Shown one piece after another: positions 33,673 to 43,425 of a DNA stretch of 61,312 nt. Position 1 is the stretch's first letter. Every line of letters begins with the position of its first letter. Below the pieces are notes generated by a model. That model worked only from the letters and a program-made list of their open reading frames with translations, did no database searches and was not told the origin of the DNA. The position numbers and the translations under genes were made by a program. The DNA is from SZUA-186 sp039714155 (GTDB lineage: Bacteria > Pseudomonadota > Gammaproteobacteria > UBA9214), in assembly GCA_039714155.1 (NCBI GenBank), contig JBDLJX010000005.1:1-61312 (forward strand). The letters are read 5' to 3'.

Positions 33673-33719
33673 GCACCGATTCGGTGCATATTAATAGATT
33701 AGTGCACTCTAATAATGCA
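33673..33719. promoter_or_regulatory. NtrC-type binding sites shared by nirB and narK
   Basis: Site 1 (33673-33687) is a perfect GCACC-GATTC-GGTGC palindrome, matching the NtrC core GCAC-N7-GTGC. A weaker partner, TGCACT-CTAAT-AATGCA, is at 33703-33719, about three helical turns away. They lie roughly 115 bases from the nirB promoter and 190 from the narK promoter, suitable enhancer distances for both. Confidence 0.75.
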
Positions 33720-33872
33720 GGTGGGCAAGCTGAAGAGCCCGGCAGGGTATCAATGTGAAAATCGCTGGAAAAAATTACCGATGGCCCACATCAAGTAAGT
33801 GTATGTGATTGTTAGTGTATTAATCGCATCATAGCGTTACTGCCAGCGCCGGACTGATGCGTAACCGCTACA

Positions 33873-33888
33873 TGGCATGCTCCTTGCT
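33873..33888 (+). promoter_or_regulatory. Sigma-54 promoter for narK
   Basis: TGGCATGCTCCTTGCT matches the -24/-12 consensus with correct GG/GC spacing, 53 bases before the narK ATG. Together with the opposite promoter at 33556-33571 it makes a divergent sigma-54 control region. Confidence 0.85.
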
Positions 33889-33941
33889 CTTTTGTGATCA
33901 GGAATTTCTTTTTTTGATCGTGGAGTCACAAGGAGTAGTCA

Positions 33942-35411
33942 ATGTCCGAATCCAAACTGAACCTGTTATCGTTCTCGGGAAAGACACGCATTCTGCACCT
34001 GACCTGGTTTGCGTTTTTTCTGACCTTTGTCATGTGGTTCAGCCATGCACCATTAATGGCATCCATCCGCGAGGTCTTTGGCCTGTCGGACCAGCAGGTG
34101 AAGATGCTGCTGATTCTTAACGTGGCGCTCACGATCCCGGCCCGCATCATCATCGGCATGCTGGTGGATGCCTTCGGGCCGCGGCGTGTTTACTCCATAC
34201 TGCTGTTCATATCCAGTTTCCTGTGTTTCGGTTTCGCCTTCGCCGACAGTTTCGAGCGCCTCGCCATGATGCGTTTCCTGATGGGTTTTGTCGGCGCCGG
34301 GTTTGTTATCGGCATTCGCATGATCAGCGAATGGTATCCGGCCAAACAGGTAGGCGTGGCCGAGGGCATCTACGGTGGTTGGGGTAATTTCGGCTCCGCA
34401 GCCGCGGCATTGAGCCTGCCAACAATTGCACTGCTGTTTGGTGGCGAGGACGGCTGGCGCTATGCCATTGCCCTGACCGGCGTACTGGCACTGATCTACT
34501 CGGTAGTGTATTTCTTCTCGGTTTCCGATACGCCTAAGGGTTCGACCTATTTCAAGCCGAAGAAGAACGGTGCCATGGAAGTTACCAGCAAGGGCGACTT
34601 TTTCCTCTACCTGGCCATGAATATCCCGCTGTATGCCGCGCTGGCCGTGCTGGCCTGGAAGCTCGGACCAGCCAATCTCCACATGCTGGGTGAGGTGACC
34701 ACCAACATGATTTACGCGGTACTGGCCGGTATGTATGTCTTTCAGGCCATCCGTATCTTCCAGGTCAACCGGCATGTCTTCACGGAAGAAATCCCCGAGA
34801 TCGACCGCTACAAGTTCAAGCAGGTGGCGGTGCTGGATCTGGCGTACCTGGTGACCTTCGGCTCTGAACTGGCGGTGGTTTCCATGTTGCCATTGTTCTT
34901 CAAGGACACCTTCGGGTTATCGCTGGTCGCGGCCGGCATGCTGGCCTCCGGCTATGCCTTCATGAACCTGGTGGCACGACCCAGTGGCGGGCTGATCAGC
35001 GACCGTTTTGGCCGCAAAAAGACCCTGCTCATCCTGCTGGTCGGACTGGCGGTTGGCTACCTGTTGATGGGGCAGATCGATTCCAGCTGGTCGGTACTAA
35101 TGGCCGTTGCCATTACCATGGGCTGTTCCTTCTTTGTGCAGTCCGGCGAAGGCGCGGTGTTTGCCATGGTGCCACTGGTCAAGCGCCGCCTGACCGGGCA
35201 GGTCGCCGGCATGGCCGGCGCCTATGGCAATGTCGGTGCCGTGAGTTTCCTGACTGTGCTGTCATTTGTCTCACCGCAGATTTTCTTCATGGTCATTGCC
35301 GGCGCAGCGGTTGTTACGCTGGTACTGGTTGCGTTCTTCCTCGATGAGCCGGAAGGGCATATGGCGGAAGTGCTGCCGGACGGCACCGTGCAGATGATCG
35401 AGGTGACTTAG
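33942..35411 (+). CDS. narK: Nitrate/nitrite transporter, NNP (NarK/NasA) family
   Basis: A 489-residue major-facilitator permease with about twelve helices. Family features are the N-terminal LTWFAFFLTFVMWFSHAP, the nitrate signature regions with conserved Arg (ARIIIGMLVDAFGPRR, and RPSGGLISDRFGRKK), and glycine-rich GGWGNFGSAAAAL. An AAGGAG precedes the ATG. It is divergent from nirB and under its own sigma-54-type promoter, so its job is nitrate uptake for assimilation. A kinase/phosphatase gene follows on the same strand, as in Pseudomonas nitrate assimilation clusters. Confidence 0.94.
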   Translation: MSESKLNLLSFSGKTRILHLTWFAFFLTFVMWFSHAPLMASIREVFGLSDQQVKMLLILNVALTIPARIIIGMLVDAFGPRRVYSILLFISSFLCFGFAFADSFERLAMMRFLMGFVGAGFVIGIRMISEWYPAKQVGVAEGIYGGWGNFGSAAAALSLPTIALLFGGEDGWRYAIALTGVLALIYSVVYFFSVSDTPKGSTYFKPKKNGAMEVTSKGDFFLYLAMNIPLYAALAVLAWKLGPANLHMLGEVTTNMIYAVLAGMYVFQAIRIFQVNRHVFTEEIPEIDRYKFKQVAVLDLAYLVTFGSELAVVSMLPLFFKDTFGLSLVAAGMLASGYAFMNLVARPSGGLISDRFGRKKTLLILLVGLAVGYLLMGQIDSSWSVLMAVAITMGCSFFVQSGEGAVFAMVPLVKRRLTGQVAGMAGAYGNVGAVSFLTVLSFVSPQIFFMVIAGAAVVTLVLVAFFLDEPEGHMAEVLPDGTVQMIEVT

Positions 35412-35448
35412 GCCTGTGGCCCGCATGAGATTCTCATCCTTGCGTTAG

Positions 35449-35611
35449 GCGCAGCTTCAGCCGCGATGAGGCGCTCGGTATTTTTACCACTGCAATCGCG
35501 AATAAATTCGCTCCTACGGGGTTCATCTCTTCGTAGGAGTGGCTTTAGCCACGATCAGGCGTTCAATCATTTCACGGATTTGATCGCGAATGAATTCGCT
35601 CCTGCAGGGTA
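35449..35611. repeat. Cluster of REP-type palindromes
   Basis: Two tandem imperfect units: GCAGCTTCAGCCGCGATGAGG with GCGAATAAATTCGCTCCTACG, then TAGGAGTGGCTTTAGCCACGAT with ATCGCGAATGAATTCGCTCC. They are the same type as 30438-30502. They fill the gap between narK and the kinase/phosphatase gene and create a spurious upstream start for that gene. Confidence 0.75.
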
Positions 35612-35622
35612 TAGTATCCGGC

Positions 35623-37335
35623 ATGTCTGCCATCCTTAAAATTACCTCCGGCCAGCACAGCGACATCGGTGTCAAGGATTCCAACGATGATGCCTGCGGG
35701 ATCCGGGTGCCCGATGCGGCACTGCTGAACAGCAAGGGGGTCGCGGCCGTCATTGCCGACGGCATGAGCGGCAGCGAGGCCGGCAAGGAAGCAGCAGAGG
35801 CCTGCGTCTCCGGTTTTCTGGCCGACTATTTCACCACCCCCGAGTCCTGGAGCACCGAGACCTCGGGCGCGAAAGTGCTGACGGCCCTGAACCGCTGGCT
35901 GTACGGGCAGGGTCATCGCGAGTACACCTCTGCACAGGCCATGGTCACCACGCTGAGCGTGCTGGTGATCAAGTCCGCCACGGCCTACCTGTTCCATGTC
36001 GGCGATACCCGCATCTATCGCATGCGCAACGGCCGGCTGGAATGCCTGACACGTGATCATCGCGTACACATTTCCGAAGAGAAGAACTACCTCAGTCGTG
36101 CCATGGGCATCGAACTGCACATGGAGATCGACTACCGGTCACTGTCGGTGGAGCAGGGTGACATCTACCTGCTGACCACGGACGGCGTGCACGACTACGT
36201 TGAGGATAATGTGCTGGCAGAACAGTTATACGGCATGGGCAGTGATACCGAAGGCATCGCCAGCGCTATTGTTGAACGGGCACTGGCAAACGACAGTCTC
36301 GATAATGTCACCTGCCAGGTACTCAGGATCGATGAACTGCCACACCAGAATACACACGAGTTTTACCAGCAGTTTTCAGAACTGCCGTTCCCGCCGCCGC
36401 TGGAACCCGGTATGGTGCTGGATGGTTACAAGGTTGTGCGCGAACTGCATGCCAGCAAGCGTACCCAGGTGTACCTGGCTATTGATACCCGGACCGACCA
36501 CAAGGTTATCCTCAAGACACCATCTGTCAATTACAACGATGATCCGGAATACATCGACGGCTTTCTGCACGAGGAATGGGCCGGTCGCCGCATTAACAAC
36601 CAGCATGTGCTGAAAGTACTGGAACCGCACGGGCGGCGACAGTGCCTGTACTATGTGACTGAATATGTCGATGGCTGGACATTGCGGCAGTGGATGCACG
36701 ATAACCCGGAACCGGAACTGGAGGACGTACGCGAAATCACCCGGCAGATTGCCGCCGGTCTGCGTGCCCTGCATCGGCAGGAAATGATTCACCAGGACCT
36801 GAAACCCGAGAACATCATGATCGACCGCTATGGCACGGTGAAGATCATTGATTTTGGTTCCACCAAAATTGCCGGCATCGAGGAAATCACCACGCCACTG
36901 GCCGACCAGGGGCCGCTGGGCACCCGCAGCTATGTGGCGCCTGAGTATGTACAGGGCTATGCCGGTAGTAGAGTGTCGGATATCTATTCACTCGGTGTCA
37001 TTGTCTATGAAATGCTGACCGGCCATTTGCCCTATGGTGAAAAAGAAATGACCTCGCGCCGCTTGCGGCGAGTGCAATATACCCCGGCCAGTCGGTTTAA
37101 CCCTGAGATTCCCGCGTGGATAGACAAGGCGCTGGAAAAGGCGGTATCGCTGGCGAGCAACCGGCGTTACGCGCTGCTGTCGGAACTGGTGCATGACCTG
37201 TCGCATCCCAATCCGGCCTTTACCCGTAATAATGCCGAACCCCTGATAGAACGTAATCCGCTGCTGGTGTGGAAAGGACTGGCATTGTTGCTGCTGGTGC
37301 TGAACCTGTTGCTGCTCTATCTGCTGGCATCTTGA
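35623..37335 (+). CDS. Bifunctional PP2C phosphatase / Ser-Thr protein kinase, membrane-anchored
   Basis: A protein of about 570 residues. Residues 1-240 form a PP2C phosphatase (DSNDDACGIR, IADGMSGSEAGKEAAE, HVGDTRIYRM, LLTTDGVHDYV, and NDSLDNVTCQV carry metal-binding Asp residues). Residues about 255-530 form a protein kinase with catalytic loop HQDLKPENIMID, DFG in VKIIDFGST, and APEYVQGYAGSRVSDIYSLG. The kinase loop has Gln where Arg is usual (HQD, not HRD). A C-terminal helix (GLALLLLVLNLLLLYLLA) anchors it. The start at 35623 avoids codons inside the REP cluster. It follows narK; in P. aeruginosa a similar kinase lies in the nitrate assimilation cluster. The target is unknown, and the transporter or nitrogen regulators are candidates. 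Confidence 0.9.
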   Translation: MSAILKITSGQHSDIGVKDSNDDACGIRVPDAALLNSKGVAAVIADGMSGSEAGKEAAEACVSGFLADYFTTPESWSTETSGAKVLTALNRWLYGQGHREYTSAQAMVTTLSVLVIKSATAYLFHVGDTRIYRMRNGRLECLTRDHRVHISEEKNYLSRAMGIELHMEIDYRSLSVEQGDIYLLTTDGVHDYVEDNVLAEQLYGMGSDTEGIASAIVERALANDSLDNVTCQVLRIDELPHQNTHEFYQQFSELPFPPPLEPGMVLDGYKVVRELHASKRTQVYLAIDTRTDHKVILKTPSVNYNDDPEYIDGFLHEEWAGRRINNQHVLKVLEPHGRRQCLYYVTEYVDGWTLRQWMHDNPEPELEDVREITRQIAAGLRALHRQEMIHQDLKPENIMIDRYGTVKIIDFGSTKIAGIEEITTPLADQGPLGTRSYVAPEYVQGYAGSRVSDIYSLGVIVYEMLTGHLPYGEKEMTSRRLRRVQYTPASRFNPEIPAWIDKALEKAVSLASNRRYALLSELVHDLSHPNPAFTRNNAEPLIERNPLLVWKGLALLLLVLNLLLLYLLAS

Positions 37336-37409
37336 TCAGGATCAATACCCGCATTGCCAGATTGCGACAAGCTGTGTAAATTTACTACAGTTCAGGATAA
37401 GGGTTACCA

Positions 37410-37982
37410 ATGAAACAATTCATGATGCTGATTGCCGTGGTCGTACTGGGCTCGGGTCATGCCCTGGCAGAGGACTATGCGGAACAGGTGGCGGCCAGCC
37501 GTGCCACCGTCAAGGAGTTCATGCAGTCACTGAAGGGTGAACTGCAAGCCGGCATGCAGGAAGGCGGGCCGGTCAATGCCATTGGCGTTTGCAAACTGAC
37601 GGCACGGGGGATTGCCAATACCTACAGTGCCCGCAAGGGCTGGGTGGTTGGTCGCACCAGTCTCAAGCTCCGCAACCCGGAGAATGCACCGGATATGTGG
37701 GAACTGGGTGTGCTGGAGGATTTCGAGCGGCGCAAGCATGCCGGCGAAGACGCGGTAAAGATGGAGCATTATGAAGCCACTGAGCAGGATGGCGAGAAGG
37801 TGTTGCGATACATGAAGGCGATACCGACGGCCGAACTGTGTGTCGTGTGCCATGGCACGGACATCGATCCGTATGTCGATGCGCGACTCAAGGAGTTGTA
37901 TCCGCAAGACCAGGCGCGCGGTTTCAAACCGGGCGACATCCGCGGCGCGTTTACCATTATCCAGCCCCTTTCCGAACAGTAG
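37410..37982 (+). CDS. Periplasmic Tll0287-like (DUF3365) haem protein
   Basis: A 190-residue protein with a signal peptide (MKQFMMLIAVVVLGSGHALA), a sensor-like alpha/beta domain with typical Tll0287 features (KLTARGIANTYSARKGWVVGRTSLKLRNPEN), and a C-terminal c-type haem motif CVVCHG. Tll0287-like domains resemble PAS/Cache sensors that bind haem c; some act in redox sensing. It lies 74 bases after the kinase/phosphatase gene on the same strand, so it could be an exported sensor in the same regulon, but this is only positional. Confidence 0.82.
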   Translation: MKQFMMLIAVVVLGSGHALAEDYAEQVAASRATVKEFMQSLKGELQAGMQEGGPVNAIGVCKLTARGIANTYSARKGWVVGRTSLKLRNPENAPDMWELGVLEDFERRKHAGEDAVKMEHYEATEQDGEKVLRYMKAIPTAELCVVCHGTDIDPYVDARLKELYPQDQARGFKPGDIRGAFTIIQPLSEQ

Positions 37983-38328
37983 CAGGGAACTGTATACCTG
38001 TTTAAAGCACGCAATACTTGTTGCGTTTCCAACAGGGTATTGCCTCGTGATTTACAGGATGTAATGAATATTTCATATTGATTCAGGAATTCACTGCTGG
38101 TGAGGTTCTGGTCAAGTCCTGCAGGAGCACCCGTGCCGGGCATAAACGCCGTCCCCGGCGCGAATCGCGGCTGGAAGCTTCCGCGTCCTGCTCACGCCCC
38201 TCACCTGCATCCATGCAGGCGAAGCCGCCCCTGCAGTAAGATTTTTTGCAATGACCGGGCTTACTATTCCTCAAGATAAAGCAATATCCTGACGTTAACC
38301 GGGATAGTTCCAGTAACGGGGTATTTCC
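37983..38328. other. Intergenic region with a degenerate palindromic element
   Basis: No gene-like frame. The stretch 38096-38250 is GC-rich with several dyads (CTGCATCCATGCAG, TCCTGCAGGA, CCGGGCATAAACGCCGTCCCCGG) and resembles a decayed REP cluster (GCGAATCGCGGCTGGAAGC). The promoter of the following large gene must be in the last 80 bases, but I see no confident elements. Confidence 0.4.
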
Positions 38329-41300
38329 ATGGACATGGAAGTAACTGGTCCTTGCAAAAGGATTTATGCACTTGTAGAGAAATCCCGGTTTCTGGACGCC
38401 TGTGAACTGGCGGTCTCGGATCACCTGTTTGATTCAGCCGACTCGCCTGAAAGGTGCCTGCTGGCGTGCCGGCTTGGCTATCACCTGGGTGACATGAGGC
38501 GCACCCGTGTCCGTTCTTACCTCGGGCAAAAACGTTACCCGGAAAATCTGGCGCTGGCGGTCTACTGGGCCTCCTACCTGGAAGATACCGCTGGCACCTA
38601 TTACGCATTGCAATACCTGAAGTCACGTCAGCAATCCCGTCCATCTGAAACCCCGGCAGACGTGCAGGCAGATGCGTTGAGCTTGCAGGCAATGCTGCTG
38701 GCAACTCTGCGCGATGAAACCGCTGCCATGGACGTGGTTGGCAAGGCCAGGTCCCTGATGCCTGATGACCCGTGGCATCTGGTATGTGAGGCCCGTGTTC
38801 TGAAAATGCTGGACAAGTATGACGCAGCGACATTGACATGTCGCCGTGCCGTCAAGCTGTTTCCCGATTACCGCCCGGCCCGGCAAATGCTGTCGAATTC
38901 ACTGCTCCTGGCCGGCGAGCGTGCCGAAGCCCTGCAGTTGCTGCAATCAGCGAATGACAGCTACCAGTCGTGGCTGGTTGCCTACGATCTTGCTGACCTG
39001 GCACTGGAAGAAGGGGACTACGAACTGACAAACAGGGCATTGCAGGATATCAACCGGTTTGCACCACTGGCGGACAAGTCGGTCCGTGACTACAGGCGCC
39101 GCATTGAAGTCGAGCTGGAAATCCAGACAGGTAATTATTCAGTCGCCGCTTCGCTGGCACGGGAGATGGAGGGCCTGTACTACCGGCACCTGGCAGAACG
39201 GCTGGAAGCGGTGCAGCCGTGGACATCGTCAGGGCGCAAGTTAATACCACTGAATTTCACGCGCCAGCATCACAATACCTGTGCACCGGCCGTGCTCAGC
39301 TCGTTGACGGATTACTGGGGCCGGCCTTTCCCGATGGATCAGATTGTTGATGACATCTGGTATGGCGGCACATTTGATTTTCAGGAAAGACGCTGGGGTG
39401 AGGAGCATGACTGGCATGTCAGGGAGTTCCGGCTTGACTGGAAAACGGCATGTACCCTGGTTGAGCGCGCTGTCCCGTTTGGTCTGAGTAGCATCAATGC
39501 CGGTGCCGGACACCTGCAGGCAGTGATCGGTGTCGACCATGTGCGTGAAACGCTGCTTATTCGTGATCCCTATGACCCGGGCAGCAGTGAAATTCTGCAA
39601 AAGGAGTTTTTCGAACAACAGGTGGTTTTCGGGCCACGTGCAATCCTGTTGTTGCCAAAGAGTCGTGTTACCGATATCGATGATATTGAACTGCCGGAAG
39701 CCGATGCCTATGACCGGATCCATGCATTCCAGATTGCACTGGATGGACATGATCGTGTTATGGCCATGTCCGTTGTGGATGACATGCAGTCAGCCAATGA
39801 TCCGGAACGTCTTGTACTGCTGGCAAGACGCAGGCTGGCCGTTTATGACCGGAATGAGTATGCGTTCCTGCAGGCTGTTGAAAGCCTGCTGGATATGTAT
39901 CCGAATGATTCGACCCTGTTGATCGACAAGCAGGGCTCGCTGCATAACCTGGGACATTCCTTGCCCAGGATTGACTGGCTCAGGGAAGTGACGTCCAGGG
40001 ACGAAGTACATCCCCGGCTGATTTTATCGCTCGCTTCTGCGCTGATTGGTAATGTCAGTTATCGCTCGGAGGTGTGCGCATTGCTGCGTAAAACACGTGT
40101 GTTACTTGCTACTGATGCGGACTGGCATTCCGTGATGGGGCAGTACTGCTGGAAGGAACATGATTTTGATAATGGGCTTGGTCATTTTCGTGTCGCAAGT
40201 AACCTTGAGCCGGCAGTTGAACAGTATGTCCGCAATTATGTCAGTGCATCGGGTGAGCGGGGTTGTCTGGATAATACGCTGGGTTTTCTCAAGCGACGCT
40301 ATCGCCGGCTCGGTTCACGCAGCAGTGCGCCGACAATTGCACTATTGCAGGCGCTTGATGAAGCGAATCATATTGAAGCTGCAGTCCGGCTGTTGCACGA
40401 AGCTTTACAGGCCACGCCTGATGATGGTGATTTGCTGTTATACGGGGTGCGGTATCTGCAGGGAATAAACAAGCTTGACGAAAGTGCCGGCATGTTGCGG
40501 CGATCGCAAGGCCTGGTATCCCGGGCAGACTGGTTACGGGCAGCGGCCAGGCAGGCGGAATATGCGGGCGACAGGCCGCAGGCAATGGCGTACTCACAGG
40601 AACTGGTTGAGCTGGACCCGCTTGATAACCAGGCAATGGAATATATCGCCAACTATTTGCTTGCAACACAGGGTAGCCAGCAGGCACTGGAGTATCTTGG
40701 CCAGCAGTCGGACAGGAATCCTGCCCATCCACCGCTGACAGAACTGTATGCAGGTTTTCTTGAAGCGGCAGGAGAACATCAGCGCGCCATGGATGTTGTC
40801 AGGCGACGGCTTGAGACGGCACCGGATGATGTCTGGTCGCTGCGTGAACTGGCCCGGCTCGCGGCGCAGTCCGGTGATAACAGTGCGGGCCTTGAGTTTT
40901 GCAACAAGGCGCTTGCGGTTGATCCGCTTGATGCCAGAACGCATGAGCAGCGCGGTTGGTTGTGCCGTCGTACGGGTGATCTGGAGACTACATGGGCGGC
41001 CTGTATACAGGCTGTCAGACTGGACATCGACTGTGACTTTGCCGTGCGTGAATTGCTGCGACTGGAAACCACGTATCCACATAGCCAGCAAGTGTCACAG
41101 CTGTTGATTGACGAGCTCAGGCTACAGGTCATTGAGGGTAACAGCCTGCTGGCATTTCAGGATGAGGGTTGCCGGGTCATCAAGGATGCCATCCTGAGAA
41201 AAACCCTCGAAGAAGCACTGGATGCCCGTCCTGACCTGTGGGCGGCGTGGTCCGCGCTAATCATCCACTTGCTGCATATGGATCTGCCAAACGAGGCACT

Positions 41301-43341
41301 GGCAATAGCGCGCAAGTATGCAGACCAGTACCCGGGACTGCCGCGTGTCTGGCTCGATCTCGCACACGTGTACCGGCAACTGCATGATGAACGGGAGGAA
41401 ATCAATGCGTTAAACAAGGCGCAGGAGCTCAATCCACGCTGGTTGGAGCCGATCAAGCGGCTGGCTGACCTGGCAGAAAAACGGGCAGACTGGGCAACTT
41501 ACCGACGACTGATTACGGATGCACTTGCATATAGCCCGCGTGAAGGTGTGCTCTGGGGTTACCTGTCCACTGTCGAGGAAGCCGAAACCGATGCTGATGG
41601 TGCCATTCATTCGCTGGAGCAGGCGGTGACACTTGACCGTGATTATGACTGGGCATGGCAGCAACTGGATCGCCTGTACCGCGCCAGGGGTACGCCGGAA
41701 CGATTACAGGAACGTCTACTTGGTAATTGCGACAGTTTTTCAGGCGAGACAGGTGTCTACCAGCGGGCAGCCTGTTACGCAGATGATCGTCAGGCAGCGC
41801 AGTCACTGCTGCACAAGGCTCGTGAACTGGACATGCTGAACGTGGATTGCCATGTTCAGGTTATCCGCAACCTGATCGGTATTGAACAATACGACCAGGC
41901 ATGCAGCGAGATACATCATCCAATCTGGGAAGGCGTGACTCCGGCAGCTATCCAGGCGATGGAGGCCGATATCCTGCGCGCCCGGAACAAGCTGAACGAG
42001 GCGCGCGCGGTGCTGGCACAGGTGCTGGATGATGCGCCTGATTTACTCAGTGGCTGGAAGCAGCTTATGGACTGGTCAGAGTCTGATAATGACCAGGATA
42101 ACTACCGCAAAGCCTTGCAGAACCTGTCACGTCTTGTGCCAACGGATGCGGAATACCCGGCCCGTCTTGCCGAGCTGCTACTGCTTGATGACAGGCAGGA
42201 AGAGGCACGTGCCGTGCTTGCAAAGAGTTTCGCCATGCATCCTGACGATAACTATACGGCACTGACCTGGTTCGACTTTCTTGCCGATGCCGGTGAGCTG
42301 GAGCAGGCGGAAACAGTGCTCGAGGTTTGCCTGCAACGTTTCCCGTGGAGTATTACCTATGCACGTGCCATCCGCCTGGCAGTACAGCAGGAAGACGATG
42401 CCCAGGCAAAGAGCTGTTTCGACTGCCTGTTAAAAAATGAACAAACAGAGGAGTGGTCGCTGAAAACCGCGGTCTGCTGGCTATCCAAACAGATGTCCGC
42501 GGCAACTATCCTGTCGCGTATTGAATACGAGATGGAACAGGGCCCCGCGCAACATATGACTGCCAGCCTTGGGCGTGCCTGGGGTTCGCTGTTGCCGTCT
42601 GATGGTTCAGATGAACACGTAATCGAGCGGCTGGGAAAATTTGCTGATATGGCTGCAAACCGGGGAGAGTTTCTTTACGGCTTCCTTGATGGAATTTGCG
42701 AGACAAGGATACTGCGCAAGCAACTGCTGCTATGGATGAGGGATACCTACAGGGAACAAATCGCCAGTGATGATGCTCTGTGGGCCAATATGATCTACGC
42801 GATGCATGATAACAGTCTTGAAAACGAGGCAATTGTGTTGGGAGAAGACTGGCGTGCACGCAAGCAGGTACCTGAATTCGGCTACTACAATCTCGCCATC
42901 TGTATGGCGGTCAAAAAACGATGGAAGGCATGTATCGAGGTAGCTGAATTCGGTATTGAAAGAATCGGTGCCGAGGCAGCGCCACTATTACAGCTTGTGC
43001 TGGCGGCCTATGGTTATGTCTGTGGCAGAAATGATCTGTTTGAAGACTATTCTCCGTTACTTGAGGAGTCACAACTGGGTCATCTTCAGCACTTCAGGGT
43101 CTGCCAGCTAACTATGCAATACCAGAGTGACATCAATCGGCCGCAGTATCTGGGTCTCGAGCAGTACCTGAAGATGCTGAACAGTTATGACAAGGTGGGC
43201 TTGTCCGTAGAAGGCGTCGCTGAACTTGCAACGGCGCATTGTCTGGAAATGCTAAAAGATCGAAGCATGTCACTGATTACGCGCTGGTTTTGCCGGTTCA
43301 GGGAGCGCCGTCTCGAGCGGTGGTTCAGGTATAAAGTCTGA
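38329..43341 (+). CDS. Giant TPR protein with embedded C39-type cysteine peptidase domain
   Basis: A 1670-residue protein with no signal peptide or membrane helix, so cytoplasmic by prediction. Residues 1-290 and from about 480 to the end are helical repeats of the TPR type (many A-x-x-x-Y-A/D-P-like units, for example AKALEVDP-like segments such as CNKALAVDPLDARTHEQRG). Residues about 310-440 match a papain-like C39 fold: Cys318 in HHNTCAPAVLSSL, His395 in GAGHLQAVIGVDHV, Asp413 in LIRDPYDPG. The spacing Cys-77-His-18-Asp fits C39 peptidases. Isolated gene, no transporter nearby. It may cleave or bind peptides, with the repeats as scaffold. Function is unknown. Confidence 0.85.
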   Translation: MDMEVTGPCKRIYALVEKSRFLDACELAVSDHLFDSADSPERCLLACRLGYHLGDMRRTRVRSYLGQKRYPENLALAVYWASYLEDTAGTYYALQYLKSRQQSRPSETPADVQADALSLQAMLLATLRDETAAMDVVGKARSLMPDDPWHLVCEARVLKMLDKYDAATLTCRRAVKLFPDYRPARQMLSNSLLLAGERAEALQLLQSANDSYQSWLVAYDLADLALEEGDYELTNRALQDINRFAPLADKSVRDYRRRIEVELEIQTGNYSVAASLAREMEGLYYRHLAERLEAVQPWTSSGRKLIPLNFTRQHHNTCAPAVLSSLTDYWGRPFPMDQIVDDIWYGGTFDFQERRWGEEHDWHVREFRLDWKTACTLVERAVPFGLSSINAGAGHLQAVIGVDHVRETLLIRDPYDPGSSEILQKEFFEQQVVFGPRAILLLPKSRVTDIDDIELPEADAYDRIHAFQIALDGHDRVMAMSVVDDMQSANDPERLVLLARRRLAVYDRNEYAFLQAVESLLDMYPNDSTLLIDKQGSLHNLGHSLPRIDWLREVTSRDEVHPRLILSLASALIGNVSYRSEVCALLRKTRVLLATDADWHSVMGQYCWKEHDFDNGLGHFRVASNLEPAVEQYVRNYVSASGERGCLDNTLGFLKRRYRRLGSRSSAPTIALLQALDEANHIEAAVRLLHEALQATPDDGDLLLYGVRYLQGINKLDESAGMLRRSQGLVSRADWLRAAARQAEYAGDRPQAMAYSQELVELDPLDNQAMEYIANYLLATQGSQQALEYLGQQSDRNPAHPPLTELYAGFLEAAGEHQRAMDVVRRRLETAPDDVWSLRELARLAAQSGDNSAGLEFCNKALAVDPLDARTHEQRGWLCRRTGDLETTWAACIQAVRLDIDCDFAVRELLRLETTYPHSQQVSQLLIDELRLQVIEGNSLLAFQDEGCRVIKDAILRKTLEEALDARPDLWAAWSALIIHLLHMDLPNEALAIARKYADQYPGLPRVWLDLAHVYRQLHDEREEINALNKAQELNPRWLEPIKRLADLAEKRADWATYRRLITDALAYSPREGVLWGYLSTVEEAETDADGAIHSLEQAVTLDRDYDWAWQQLDRLYRARGTPERLQERLLGNCDSFSGETGVYQRAACYADDRQAAQSLLHKARELDMLNVDCHVQVIRNLIGIEQYDQACSEIHHPIWEGVTPAAIQAMEADILRARNKLNEARAVLAQVLDDAPDLLSGWKQLMDWSESDNDQDNYRKALQNLSRLVPTDAEYPARLAELLLLDDRQEEARAVLAKSFAMHPDDNYTALTWFDFLADAGELEQAETVLEVCLQRFPWSITYARAIRLAVQQEDDAQAKSCFDCLLKNEQTEEWSLKTAVCWLSKQMSAATILSRIEYEMEQGPAQHMTASLGRAWGSLLPSDGSDEHVIERLGKFADMAANRGEFLYGFLDGICETRILRKQLLLWMRDTYREQIASDDALWANMIYAMHDNSLENEAIVLGEDWRARKQVPEFGYYNLAICMAVKKRWKACIEVAEFGIERIGAEAAPLLQLVLAAYGYVCGRNDLFEDYSPLLEESQLGHLQHFRVCQLTMQYQSDINRPQYLGLEQYLKMLNSYDKVGLSVEGVAELATAHCLEMLKDRSMSLITRWFCRFRERRLERWFRYKV

Positions 43342-43425
43342 ATATAAACCTGTTGCAGCAATTCGCGATCGGCCTTTTACGGCATGCAGCCTGTTCCCCT
43401 ATTAATCTCTACACCCCTTCCATTT

